Of a stretch of DNA of 64,000 bases, positions 46,900 through 59,200 are shown one piece after another. Both the position numbers and the translations under genes were made by a program. Position 1 is the stretch's first letter. Each line of letters starts with the position of its first letter. The stretch spans positions 261,675,843 to 261,739,842 of the forward strand of contig OX352774.1 in assembly GCA_947095535.1 (NCBI GenBank), in the 5' to 3' direction. The stretch comes from Poecilobothrus nobilitatus (taxonomy: Eukaryota; Arthropoda; Insecta; Diptera; Dolichopodidae). Under the pieces are notes generated by a model. It was given only the letters and a program-made list of their open reading frames with translations, was not told where the DNA came from and ran no database searches.

Positions 46900-49194
46900 A
46901 TGAAAAAGGATATGATTTTCTTTTGAAAAACATAATATGAAAAACTTCAAATACTGTTATTTCAAAAACCTTTAGAAATAGACCTTCCTTCTACTCCTTC
47001 GAGAACAATTTTTTGCTTGTCACGATATGTCCGACCACTTACTTCGAGAGAACACCATTCAAAGCCGGATACCATGTATTAATGTTTTATTTGCTATTTT
47101 ATAGTTGAACGATTGGCGATAAATGCATGGTCAGTGTTTAGAATTTTTAAAGAATGGAAAAAGTGTTCCGAATTAATTTCATTTTACAGTAATAATTTGT
47201 CAGAATAATGTTTTATAGGTTATCTATATCTAAGGCAAACTTATAATTTAAATTTTAAATAAAATAAGTAGTTGCTCCATTAAAAAAATCTTCAATTACA
47301 TTTTACAATTTAATAAAAAATAAAAATTTGAATATTTTATTTTGTCTATATTTAATGTTTTACAAAAAAAAAAAAAAAATAATTAAAAAAAAATATATAT
47401 TAAATTAAAAATTACAAAGTACCAATTTATTTTATATTTTATTATTTTATATTTATAAGTATATGGGTATATCTACTCATATGTATCTTTCTTTCCGTAG
47501 TAAAATTAGTTTTCTCAGTTTTCTCGAATAACAAATCAAAAGATCAAAAAAGTAAAAAAATTTAAATTAGAAAAAAACAATTGATGCATTAAATTGACTT
47601 TATGTTGTTATTTTTTTTTTTTTTTTTTTGTCTTTAATTTCCTGTTTTCATTCAGTGTTCATTCTGTCTGTTTTTGTCGTATATTCTGATTCAAATATTC
47701 AAGTTAGAAAATATCTATAGATGTATCTTTTTTTTTTTATTTTTATTTTTTTATTTATTTATCCTAACTATATAACAAATACATAATAATTTTATCCTTA
47801 ATTTCTTTCCAATTGATATCGAAGATATTTTTTTTTTTTTTTATTATTATTTTGTGCTAACAACTATGAGATTTGAGTTCTTTTCGATCTGTCTTTGTTT
47901 GTTATTCTAGAGATGCTAAAAAACAAAAATAATAGATACAAAAAAAAAAAAACAAAAGAAGAGGAACTTTAGGTAGACGGTATAAAATCTTACCACAATA
48001 TAATTTGTCTCTTTCTAATTTTATATTATTTCCTTTTGTTATTTTATTTTATTATCAATACAAATTGGGTTTTGCTTTTATCGAACTCAGATTTCAATAA
48101 GATGAAATTTATAGAATAGTTTTCATTGTTTTGTTTTTTTTTTTTTTTTGTATATTTGTGGTTTTTAACGTTTTTATATATATTTTCTTTAGGAATTGAA
48201 TTTTTTTTCATGATTCCTGTAATTTTTTTTTGTTTTTTTAGAATCAGTCTCCAAAATTAAAGACGTAGAAAAAACGTGTAACTGATAAAAATTAATTGAA
48301 TTCTATTAAAAAACAAAAAAACACGATATCCATTTCATTTAAATTTTTTTTGTTTTTGTTTTTTTTTTTTTTTTTTTTTTGAAATTGTACAAAATGTATA
48401 ATGAAAAACCTAACTTTGATTAGTGTTTTAGATAAGTTAATTTAATTGAAAAAAAAAAAAAAAAAAAAACATTTCAAATTGTAGTGCAACAAAATGTCAA
48501 TTATAGTTTAATAAAAACAATGTTAATTAGGAGAAAATGTAATTATACTCTTGTAAATTAGTTTTTTATGCAATCAATTTCACGCATTATGTAATTTCTC
48601 AAAAATGTTAGTTTAATATAATATAATATATAGAGTTTATTGTATGTACTGTATGTAATGGTTAAGAAAAATGTCCTTAAAAAATGATAATATTGTTTTA
48701 TTTACAAATGAACGAACCCAAAGAACCAATGTGGGTTTTAAAAAATAATTCAAAAAAAGATGACATCAGACGGCTTAAACCAGCAAAAATTTATCCAATT
48801 TTTATATTCCTTAATAATTTTTTAGGTTCTAAAGTTTCAATGATAGGTAATTTTACTGAAAATTCATAGTAACATAAAGTTTAAATCATTACTCCCCGCT
48901 TTTACGTTTATAAAACCATTAAATATGATTCATTCAAATTCTATTTAATTAACGACAACATTTATTACACTTAAAATTATTAATAGGTATTTCGTTATTT
49001 TATGGCATAAGATAGAGAAAATTGTACAGGATTTTTGGAAGCTTTATGTTCCCTATAAAAGAATAAAACAGGAGAAAGGAAAGAAATCGATTTTCGAAAA
49101 TTTATTTACGATAGTTTTTATTGATTAAACTCGAATAAAACAATCAAAACACAATTTCAAATTCTTGCCATTTTTCATAGTTGCTGCTCCTATT
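46900..49194. other. Homopolymer-rich A+T DNA, no gene seen
   Basis: Unusually dense T and A runs, culminating in the T22/A21 pair at 48359-48469. No repeat family recognised. Confidence 0.5.
48359..48469. repeat. T22 tract and A21 tract separated by 68 bp
   Basis: T run at 48359-48380 and A run at 48449-48469 could pair as a hairpin. Both tracts are followed by similar sequence (GAAATTGTAC; CATTTCAAATTGTAG). Confidence 0.8.
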
Positions 49195-50508
49195 CTCAAA
49201 AAAAAAAAAAACAAGGTAGAATGTAAACCAACGGTTTTTGAAAGCGCACATTTCCAAAAGTCAATACAAACTGTTTAGAAGTGTGACTTACACAAAAATT
49301 TGAAAACTTCATATAATAAGAAAAAACGTGAAAATAGGACATTTTTGAAATTTTTAGGGGCCGTAATTCTGGAATCCTATATAACTAAGACAAGCCGTTA
49401 ACACACTTAAAAATATATTATTGAACCTTTCATTTTCATGTCTTGCCGAAGAAAAATTTGTACAGGTGCCTCAGTTACAGGTGTCTAAAAACACCAAATT
49501 TTCAATTTTTGAGGCGTAATAACTCTTAAAGAGGGAGTGCTACCAAAAAATTATACTAATTATACTAATTCTAAAAGTTCTTTCTTGTCTCAAAATTTCA
49601 GGTTCCTATCTAAAGGCGTGCCGGAGTTATGAAAACCGAAATTTCATGCAAAATGTGGTTTTCACATAACAGTAAATTTAAATAGTAAATTACAAAATAT
49701 TACATAATTTTGAAATTGTTTCATATAGATAATAAAATGTTCGATCTTCTGGCGGTTTTAGATTGCAAAACTATTACGCAAAGCCAGAGATGCCAGAGAT
49801 ATATACATCTGAAAATGGGGCTTTTTCACAATTTTGAAGAGCTGCAACTTTGGAACCCTTTACAACTTAAATAAACCTTTAACACACGTAAAAATATATT
49901 ACTGTAGCTTTAATTTTTATATCTTGCAGAAGTAAAATGTGTACAGGTTCCTAAGTTACAGGTGTTTAAAAATAGCAAATTTTCAATTTTTAAGCCCTAA
50001 TAGTTCATAAACAGGGGGTGGTCCAAAAAAATTTTCTGAGCAAACTTATACTAATTCTAAAAGTTCTTTCTTGCCTCAATTTCAAGCCTCTATCTAGAAA
50101 CATGCCGGAGTTATGAAAGTAGAAAAATCATGCAAAATTTGGTTTTCACATAACGGTAAATTTAAATACTAAATTTTAAAAAATTGTATAATTTTCATAT
50201 TAATTTACAAAGATAAAAGAAATACCTGTCGAATGACGTTTTCAGATTGAAAAAATCTTAAGTAGAACATAAGATATATGCATTTAAAAATAGGGCTTTT
50301 TCAAAGTTTTAGGGGCTGTAGCTCCGTAATGGGGGGGGGGGCTACATGAAAAAGTTGTTCCACAAAATTATTTTTTTTATGAGACCTACCCATGGTTAAA
50401 ATTTTTTTTCTCTATCTTTAACGGTGTAGAAGTTTTGTAAACAGACGGACGGACGGACAGAGTGAAACTAATAAGCACATTTTTTCAAAATTTTTTTGGA
50501 AATGTGCT
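49195..50508 (+). repeat. Hairpin/GGAC repeat family C, longest copy with ~481-bp tandem core
   Basis: The 5' part (49195-49325) matches inverted 24345-24490 and 6055-6250. The core repeats with a period of about 481-486 bp: TACAGGTGCCTCAGTTACAG at 49461 against TACAGGTTCCTAAGTTACAG at 49942; CTAAAAGTTCTTTCTTG at 49571 and 50057; GCCGGAGTTATGAAA at both. The third unit changes into the end module with GGGGGGCTACATG, TTGTTCCACAAAATT, (GGAC)n at about 50446 and a terminal hairpin AGCACATTT/AAATGTGCT (50474-50482 with 50500-50508). Confidence 0.75.
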
Positions 50509-51065
50509 AAAAATAATATTACATTTTTACTTTAAATGAAAATGTACCATTACGTTTAAACTAATTGTTTTTTTGTTCCAAAAAAAAAAAAAAACTTTTT
50601 CAATTTATCAAAAACTAAATTTAAATAAAACAATTAAATTGATTTTTTTGTACCCAATCAATTTCTTAAAAAAATATGATAAAATGTTTGATTTGTAACT
50701 ATAAATTGAAAAACAAATATATATATCTAACTAATAAAAAATGATATTGAAAAACGAGCTTCGATGAAAATTTTTATTTATATTTAAATAAATATAAAGT
50801 AAAATAATATTTAAAATTATATAAAATATATTCTATAAAAATGATTTTATTAAAAAAAAAAAAATAATATGAAGTTAAATTGCTATTTTGGAAAAGTTTT
50901 AAGGACATAATAATAATGTATAAATATTAATTTAAATAGAAAATACAGAAATTACTGGAATAAATCTTCAAGTCAGGAATAATCTTTGATTGTGGATATG
51001 AAAAATATAATTGTTATGATTGTAAATTTTTTCAAAAGTTTAAAGTTATTTTTTTTTTCTAAGGG

Positions 51066-51405
51066 AGGTATAAATAATCTTATAAAATGACGAAAAATAA
51101 CTCCCTTGGTAGTTTCATATTCTTAGGGACTAAATCCACCTCTCTCCTTAAACCGATATATTGGTATGAAACCCTTATAACTCCTAACGCAGTATATTGG
51201 CTGAGGAGTAAAGGTAGGAGATGATAGGACAAGGATTCGAAAACATTGAATTGGGAGTGGGACTGTAAAAGAATAATGAATCCGACTATTATTATTACTA
51301 TTTTGCTATTAGTGGCGACTGGTGATAACCACCACCAGATAACATATAGTAGTATATAATACTTTCCTGCACGAGCCAATAAATGAAGACAACCTTAAAA
51401 AAGGA
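51066..51405 (+). repeat. Dispersed repeat family A, copy 4
   Basis: Best-preserved copy: CTAACGCAGTATATTGGCTG (about 51184), CATTGAATTGGGAGTGGGAC (about 51244), (TAT)n, then AACATATAGTAGTATATAAT. A 99-codon minus-strand ORF across it reflects the repeat and is not a gene. Confidence 0.7.
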
Positions 51406-52734
51406 TATAAAGTAAAAAAAAAAATAATTTAAATTTTGAGAATTTGTAACTATTATTATTAACAAATAAACAGTAATTGATAATGAATTTTAAGGATCAA
51501 AAATACGAATGTGGTATATATTTTGATTCTTTTCATACTAAGAATTTTATTTTATTTTTTTTGTTTTTAATTAAATGTTCTTTTATATTTTGTTGTTAAA
51601 TAATTTGAAATTTTTGCTTTGACACATAGTTCCACCTCCTTAATTTTCATTTTTAACATTATTTTCTTTTATTTATTTACATAAAAACTGAACAAAAAAA
51701 AAAAAACAATCTCATTTTTAAACACTGAATTCACTTAAAAATATTGTATTTCTTTAAGAAATGAAAAACAAAAAAAAAATAAAACAACATCAAAAGTAAA
51801 TTAAAAGCATATTCACAGTAAGTTAACTATTAAAAAAAAAAACTGACACGTTTTTCCTTTTATTTAAAACAATTTTTATTTTTTTTCTCCATCCCTCCTT
51901 TATTCTACCTTACCAATACCATTACCACTATATCTACCAATTTCTCAATTATTTTATCGACCTTCAAAAAATAATGATAATAACAACAACAATAAAAAAA
52001 TATCCACGGTTTTATTTCAATTCAGTCAATCAGATGATAACTTTTTGATGTCCCTTTATTTTATAAGAAAGAGCAGCAACAAGAAAAAAAAAAAAAAACA
52101 ATCTCTTGAGAATAGTATTAATAACCATCCTATATATTTTACTAACACAATCATCCCGTTGTGCTCGTTCTGTTGAATTCTAAACAAACCCTGTTTTCTT
52201 TTTTAATAAAATAAATAATTTTTACCCCTCAATTATCAAATATTTTTATAATACTCGTTGATTGCATTGAATAATATGAAATAATATAAAATTCTTCATT
52301 TATATATAAATATATATGTATGTATGTAATATGTATATATATATATATATATAATTAATATTTTATATTTGTTTATATATATATATATAGCTTTATTATA
52401 AATTTTGTGTAAGAATGCATTTATTTATTTTATTATCCTTACTATATACACTAATACAATTTCATTAAAATGACACCCTATAGTAATTTTTGAAAAAGTG
52501 TCCTTGTAGAAAATGAAGATCTAAATACAATGGAGAAAAAATACAGAACATTGTTAACATGTATATGCAATTGCGGAATTTTAGAATACTTTTCCAGCTA
52601 TCGTTAGAATCAAATCCAAAGCAGAAGAAATTACCATATTTAATTTGGTAAAAGATTGTTGAGAATTAATGAAAATACTTTCAGTACCGAACACTATAAA
52701 CTAATTTTGTATCAGAAAAAATTCAAAGGAATAA
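51406..52734. other. A+T-rich DNA, no gene seen
   Basis: Microsatellites at 52316-52390. Otherwise non-repetitive. Confidence 0.5.
52316..52390 (+). repeat. (TA)n microsatellite cluster
   Basis: Two pure TA tracts (about 52333-52353 and 52375-52389) with TATG units before them. Polymorphic in all likelihood. Confidence 0.85.
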
Positions 52735-53060
52735 TCCGTCTCTCTCTAGATAGCGGAAATATTGGGATTTGTTGGTGTTATTATGGGTCATTGTCCGATT
52801 GGTAGACACGGTAGAAAATTAAGTATGCATGATTAAAATTTTAACCGTAAATGTTGAAGAAAAACTGATGCTATAAAGAGAGGGGTACATTTTCTCTACC
52901 TCCAATCACAGCCTATCAAAAAAAAAATGGAAATCTCTCGGTAGTCCCGAACTTTTTTCAAGATTTAGGTGATCTCTTTGGCATAGATTTAACAACCTTT
53001 CAAAACTTCTTCCGCCAGCGTAATATCGTCATGTCGTAAATCTAAGGGAACTTAACACCA
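52735..53060 (+). pseudogene. Decayed LINE ORF2 extreme C-terminal fragment
   Basis: One frame reads GHCPIGRHGRKLSM from 52786, matching the TGHxPIGxHxxRLG block after the RNase H region of Jockey/I-like ORF2 proteins. A second frame reads TFFQDLGDLFGIDLTTFQNF (about 52945-53005), matching the terminal LGSxFF..L.DL..L. segment. The zinc-knuckle Cys residues normally between them are not intact. Several stops are present. Jockey/I-like assignment is tentative. Confidence 0.5.
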
Positions 53061-54845
53061 AGTCTTTTAATAGATTTTCCTACGTTTTCAAGGTGCACCA
53101 TGACGTGATATCTAATTATTACTGACATCTTAGCTCAGCATTTTTCAATTAAAAATTCACATTTTATCTCAACAGATAAACATAGTTATTATTCAGAATG
53201 AAAAAAAGTTCGTTTCGCATTTAAATATAAGCAAAAAAAAAAAAACTAACAAAAAAAGAAATAAAACAAACAAGCAAATAAAAAGAAATAAGTACAAAAG
53301 TAAAGTAAAGATTTTTGCCACAAGTCAGACGACAACTAAGTAAATTGCAATAATTGAAAGTATTCAGATAAGTTATGTGGTTTTATTCTTTTTATCCTTT
53401 TTCTTCTTTACTTTTAAATTTACTTTCGTTATGTAAATATGTATCTATGTGTATAAGTTAAAATGTAATATTGTATTTAATAAAAAAAAAAAAAAACCCT
53501 TCCTTTTCAAATGTCACTCCATAACAAACTGTAAATGTTGAATATATGTATCAATTTACGCAATAAATTTATATGTATATATATAAATATATATGTATTA
53601 TATAACAAAATTATATATAAATCACCAGGATATATATATAATATTGTTTGGTATAGCATGAAATCGTTTGATAAGGACATCGTAAAGTAACAAGAACACA
53701 ATAACAAAATAAAAATAATACGACATGAAAATAACAAAAATTGAATAAGATGGAATACGTCCAGACAATTTTAATTTTTGCCTCTAAGGGATCAAATATT
53801 ATATTATTATTTTTTTGCTTTTATTGTTCTTATAATTTTTATACAGTAAACAGGATGGGTTTTTTCCCTTTCTCTGTTTTTTTCTTCAATGATCTATCAA
53901 AAGTTATGCAATTCAAAAAGAAAAAAAAGGGGGAAAAAAATTTAAATTCTTCTGCTTTTTAAAGATTGGATGACGTTTTTGTGAAGTAAAAAATAAAAAT
54001 TATTGTTTTTAAAAAACTATTTACTTTTGTAAATAGGGTTGTTGTAGTAGATATACAACTGTATGATTCAATAAATCCCTGTCTAATTTTCAATGTAAAT
54101 CCTTTTGTAAAAACAGTGGGACACTATAATATATAAAAACTTTTGGAATAGTGCTATTAAATGTAATGTTTATTTTAAGGAATTGAATAGAATTTGTTGT
54201 CTATTAAAATAATAAAAAAAAAAAAAAGAAAAGGGAATTGCAATTGTTGTTATTGGAACATTAGATGACACATTAGAATTCAACAAATATGTATGTATGT
54301 ATGAATATTATTATACTTATGCTATAGGGTGTATGTTTTATAAGATGAAAATAAAAAAGAGAGAAGGGTTGAACATTTTATTATTTTATATTCAATTGTC
54401 AAATTGATGGAAAATTATTATTTTTTATTTTTCATGAAGGGAAAATTTTTTAATATTCAATGAATAAATAATTATTTATGTTGTAATTTTTTATTTCTTA
54501 TTTTGAATATAATGTGATACTATATTAAGGGTTTTTGTATTATCCTTGAAAATAATATATGTGGGATTTATTGATGTTATCTGTCAACTTTGAAAATTTT
54601 AATTTCTTATTTAGTTTTATTTTAATATTGTAAAAAAGAAAATAGTTTTTTCAAATTATTGATTTTATTTTAACTTTTTTTTTTTTAAATTTTATTTTAT
54701 TTATTTCGGTTTCTCCACCAAATACAATATGATGAGGAAGTAAATCGCAATCATTCCTTTTCAGATGGGATTTTGATACAAGTATATTATTATTCATTTT
54801 GTTTGCCTAATATTATTATTATATTTAATTTAATAATAAATTTGA
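53061..54845. other. A+T-rich DNA, no gene seen
   Basis: TATA/TATG microsatellite stretches near 53560-53640 and 54288-54305. Short frames are low complexity. Confidence 0.5.
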
Positions 54846-54912
54846 TCTAACCAGAGTTTGAACCTGAGACTTCTCGTCGGAAAACTACGACTTTTGTGTC
54901 ATTGGTCAGATT
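54846..54912 (-). mobile_element. tRNA-like sequence with A and B boxes (SINE head relic)
   Basis: Minus strand reads TCTGACCAATGACACAAAAG near the A-box position and CAGGTTCAAACTCTGG at the B box, with tRNA-like spacing. No acceptor stem or recognised tail. Probably another SINE head; a decayed tRNA pseudogene is the alternative. Confidence 0.4.
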
Positions 54913-54967
54913 TTAAATTTAAAGAGACATAAATATATCTTCTATCTTTAAATTTAAAGAGACATAT
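54912..54967 (+). repeat. Tandem duplication, 36-bp spacing
   Basis: TTTAAATTTAAAGAGACATA occurs at 54912-54931 and 54948-54967. It abuts the tRNA-like sequence at 54846-54912. Confidence 0.85.
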
Positions 54968-55194
54968 AATATCTTGATCTTCTCAATATCTACAAAGTGT
55001 TCATACGTCTAAAGATGAAGTATAATGCACATATTATTTAGGTAGAAGTCTCTAAAACGGTATTAGGGTTTTTTAATAAAGTGTAAATTACAAGAATTCG
55101 TTTAATAAATTATACCAAAGTCATCTCAACGGTTTCTGCTAATGGGCCTCCGTTTAGTAACTTCTCTTACTCTGTTTTAGATATATCTAGTAGG

Positions 55195-55445
55195 AATGGG
55201 GACTTATTCCGACGAAATAAAAACTCTGATGCCTTCAATCAAAGTTTTCTAAAGAGAAATAAGGAGAGCCTCCACTGTCCACCGCTATAAGCAGTTCAAA
55301 TGCTTATATTGCATGATACAACATATATGGCCAATCGGTTGTAACTCGAATATCGTGAATGTGAGGTCATCTTACGTCTCATGTGTTCGTTACAATTGAT
55401 GTATATTACATTTTTAATTTAAATAGGTTTAAAGAGAATTTTAAC
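55195..55445 (+). repeat. Dispersed repeat family D, copy 2
   Basis: Colinear with 7681-7945: CTCTGATGCCTTCAATCAAA, GTTTTCTAAAGAGAAATAAG, CTCGAATATCGTGAATGTGA, TCATGTGTTCGTTA, TTTAAATAGGTTTAA. About 75% similar by eye. No coding frame is kept. Confidence 0.72.
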
Positions 55446-55632
55446 TACTACGTTCAAAAATTAAATTATAATAACATATGTATAAGAAATTGATTTATTT
55501 AAGTAAAATCAAAATTTTTTAAATATAAGATAGTTGATTTTGGTGTCTGACTCTAAGCTTTTGTTTTCGAATATAGCACATCGATTAGATGGAAGTTTAT
55601 AACTGTTGTTTATAACTGTGGTTTTATTTCAC

Positions 55633-55727
55633 ATTCTTACTTTTCAAGACTTATCAAACAATTTTACAATCTTACTTATCAAGACTTGTCAAACAGTTTT
55701 ACAATCTTACTTATCAAACAGTTTTAC
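55633..55727 (+). repeat. Minisatellite, ~36-bp unit, 2.7 copies
   Basis: Unit ATCTTACTTATCAAGACTTG followed by TCAAACAGTTTTACA, at 55633, 55669 and 55704. The last copy lacks about ten bases from the middle of the unit. Confidence 0.85.
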
Positions 55728-57734
55728 CTTACCAAATAGCTGTTTGCTTTCTACCTAATTTCAGGTGTAGTTAAAGATTTTCTTTTTATTGCATATTATA
55801 GGCATAGTTATTTTGAACTGCACACTTTTGCAGTACTTTTTAGAATGTTGAGAAATCGTGTTTGATCCTATTTCATATTGGAAATTTCTAAAAAAATCGA
55901 CCATTCAAATAAAGAGACAAAAAACTAAATATTAATGAACATTTTGAAAAAAATTAAATATTTTTAAAGTCATCATTGGAATTTGAATATTATTTATTTT
56001 TTGTGAAATTATTAACAAAAATTTTATTTTAGCATTAAATTTTATTTTGGAAATCTTTAGTTAAGATATAAATTAGATAAATTTTAATATGATAATTAAG
56101 GAATAAATATGTAAATATGTTTTCAAGTGAATACTAAAAAAAAAAAAAAAAAACAAACAACGAACTAAAAAACAAATCCACAAGGAATTTGTCTAAATTC
56201 CTTACAAACAGTATTTTTCTTCGTAAATAATTAATTAAGGAAATCAAATTGATAGCACTTTTGGTTCATTTAAAATTTATTATACAAATAAATAATAATT
56301 GAATATCAATAAAATAGAAAAGTGTTTAAATAATTTAATAAGTTAAATTTCAGGAAATTTTTTTTTTAGTATTGATTTTGGTACCTATCTTTTGTTTTAA
56401 ATTATAACAAATTTAAGAAATTGTTTTTTAAAGAATAATTTTTTAATATTTGTTTTACAAATATATTTTGGAATATAAGGCATAATATTTTTAACTAGTT
56501 AATTTTACTACTAATGCTTATATAATTATCGAATTTAATTTACATAAGCGATAGTCACTTGATTATGCCAACAATATAAATAAGTATAAAACGTACCTTA
56601 TATATTAAATTTAATATATAAACAAAATTATTTTCATTGATATTTTATAACTCACATATGAATAAATACATGTATTATTATTAAGATTTTTATACGATGT
56701 GTAAAATAAATTTCAATATATTTTCGATTATTTAACCCTCATGTTACCGCCAATTTTTTAATTTAACCGAAATTTTTAAAAAATTTTGAATTTTTAAATA
56801 TTTTATAAAATTTTGGGAAAAAAAGGCAGCTAAAGCAATTAGTTGATGAGGTAATCTTTAGTGGAAATTTTTATCTTTTAACATTGTAAATTTTTTTGTT
56901 TTTACTTGTTATTGTAAGTATTATGTAACTTTGTTTATTTGAGAGATGAACAAATGAACTAAAACGAACTCAATATCCTTTGAACAATTACAAATTAACT
57001 CAATATATCTAAATTTTCTTCAGGTCAAATTTCACCAGAATTATGTTGTTATGTTATTATAAAGATATTATTGAGTTGTTATTATTATTATTGAGTTGTT
57101 ATAATTGTTATATGTACAATATTTGCATATAAAGGTAAAAATTTACACGAAGAATTTTTCTATAAATTTTTTTTGAGAATAAGACTAATGACTAAAGGTT
57201 AAAACTAATCCTCTTCATATATACGAAACTACTCTTGTGTTATACGAAACTATTTCAAATCTAACCATTGGACAGTAGGATTACAAAAAAGTTTCAAGTA
57301 AATATTTATGTGCAATTGAGTGTAAAATATTCGAAACTTATTTGGATACTTTATACTAGTATTTAAAGTTATGACCCAAAATTTGAACTAAAAAGATAGA
57401 TTGAAAATTTACGATGATTAAATTTAAAAAAATCAGAATTTTTTGAACAATCGAAAACTTTTTATTAGACCAAAAATCTAAAAGCAAAGAAAATCGTGTA
57501 TTATAACTTATTGTAAACGGTGCATAATTTTTCACAATTAATCAATCCCTTGTGTAATAGTTTTTAAGGTGTACGCGATACTGAAACTGTTATAAGAGAC
57601 AGATTAAGGCGATCCCATAAAGTTGAAAACTGATATTATTAGTATGATGTAAAGTTTAAGAAAAACATTAACATTACTTTCATTAAAAAAGTGAATCTTA
57701 CCCTCCAAATTTTACAACTTATTGTTTATAATCC
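55728..57734. other. A+T-rich DNA, no gene seen
   Basis: Local repeats such as ATTATTGAGTTGTTAT (57065-57105). Nothing else recognised. Confidence 0.5.
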
Positions 57735-57870
57735 TAAATTTCCTAATTCCCAACCCACGTTTAACATCCTTCCCACATCTTTATCCTTAAAACCCAACTG
57801 TTCATTTGAGTTAAAGGTGCCCATTATAAAGTTTGGTTTTGAAGACGGAGTGATTTTGGTTAGTTAAAGT
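57735..57870. mobile_element. Partial foldback element related to 34891-35294
   Basis: TCCTAATTCCCAACCCACGT, CATCCTTCCCACATCTTTAT and CCTTAAAACCCAACTGTTCA correspond to the left arm at 34891. The following AAGTTTGGTTTTGAAGACGG resembles the start of an opposing arm, so a shrunken foldback is likely. Confidence 0.5.
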
Positions 57871-58974
57871 CTAAAACTATTCGTAGGAGTCACGTGTAAT
57901 TCCGCATGGTGACTTTTGAAGTTTTTTACCAACCTTCGTAAAACGAAAACAACAAAAACTTAGTTGATATAAAAAAAGAAATATATATTTAAATTTGTGA
58001 TTTTTATTTTTATTACATATATCTTTAAGTTGTATAGAACAACTTCAATATTATTTTTTATAATTTACTAGTGAATAGAAAAAAATCTTAAGTTTTCTTA
58101 TATATTCATATGAATTGATAAAAAGTAATTAAAACAAAGTAGAAAAAACTTAAAAATTTTTTTTTTGTTTTTAAATATTCCAAAAATTATAAATAATTAC
58201 TTTAAAGTTTTTACTTTTTCTTTCTTTTTTTTTCTGTTGTCAGAAAAAGAAAATGTATCTCTAGTATATTCGAGTTCATTTTAAAAACTTTAGTAATTTT
58301 TAAAGAAAGAAAAAAAAAACTTCAAAAATATTTTTTTTCTTAAAATTTTTTAGAAAAAAAAAAAATTATTTTTAAGTTTTTTTTTTCTTTTTGTTTGTTT
58401 TTTTTTTTTTTTTTTTTGTGGTCCTTTGAGTTTCATCTTTCAAAGTTTTTGAGTCGAGAATATGTCATCATTTAAATATGACAAAGTGTATGGTTAAAAG
58501 TATGTATAGTTTGTCATTGATAAAAATACTTTTAAAGTTTCTTCCTTTATTTGAAAACTTAAGTGTTTTCTATTCTTATATTATTCATATGTTGTTAAAA
58601 GTTAAATATTTTATCAACGTTTTTTTTTTGTTTTTTTTTTTCTTAATTAATTTTATAAAAGTAATTAAATATTTACTAAAGAAACTTAAATTTATTGTAA
58701 TTAAAAATCAAGGGTTAAATTATTATATAATGTTTCTAAGGAGTGGATCCTTAAAAGAAAATAAACAAAAGGAATTTTTTTAAAAGATATAAATCGTTGT
58801 ATTTCAGAGAGAAATAATATTATAGTATTTAAGTAATATCCTTGTAGGATATACAAGCGGTATTGTTTAATTATATTCAAATTGAGGCTAAAATCTTAAA
58901 GGAATCATTATTTAATTGTGCAGAATATAAATAAATCCTAAATTTTTTTAACAAATTAAATGACTATGAGGATT

Positions 58975-59200
58975 TTAAAGCATTTTAAAAAAAAATTTTT
59001 TAAAAATTTGATTATTTATTTTCATTTTAATCATCAGTCCCGTCTATCCATTCGTCCCTACATCTGACGACTGTCTATAAAATTTCAATAACGTTTAAGA
59101 TGTAGCAAAGAAGTTTTAATCATGAATATGGTCTCATTTTAATATTAGGTATAAAATTCTATATAAAATTACAATTTTAATGCAAGAGTAATCAGAATTC
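58975..59200 (-). repeat. Hairpin/GGAC repeat family C, end fragment
   Basis: Inverted end module: CCGTCTATCCATTCGTCCCT (a decayed GGAC tract), CTATAAAATTTC, AAGTTTTAATCATG, GTCTCATTTTAATATT, comparable with 6540-6650. Confidence 0.5.

Noticed and set aside
51080..51379. 99-codon minus-strand frame
   Set aside because: Lies entirely within dispersed repeat family A.
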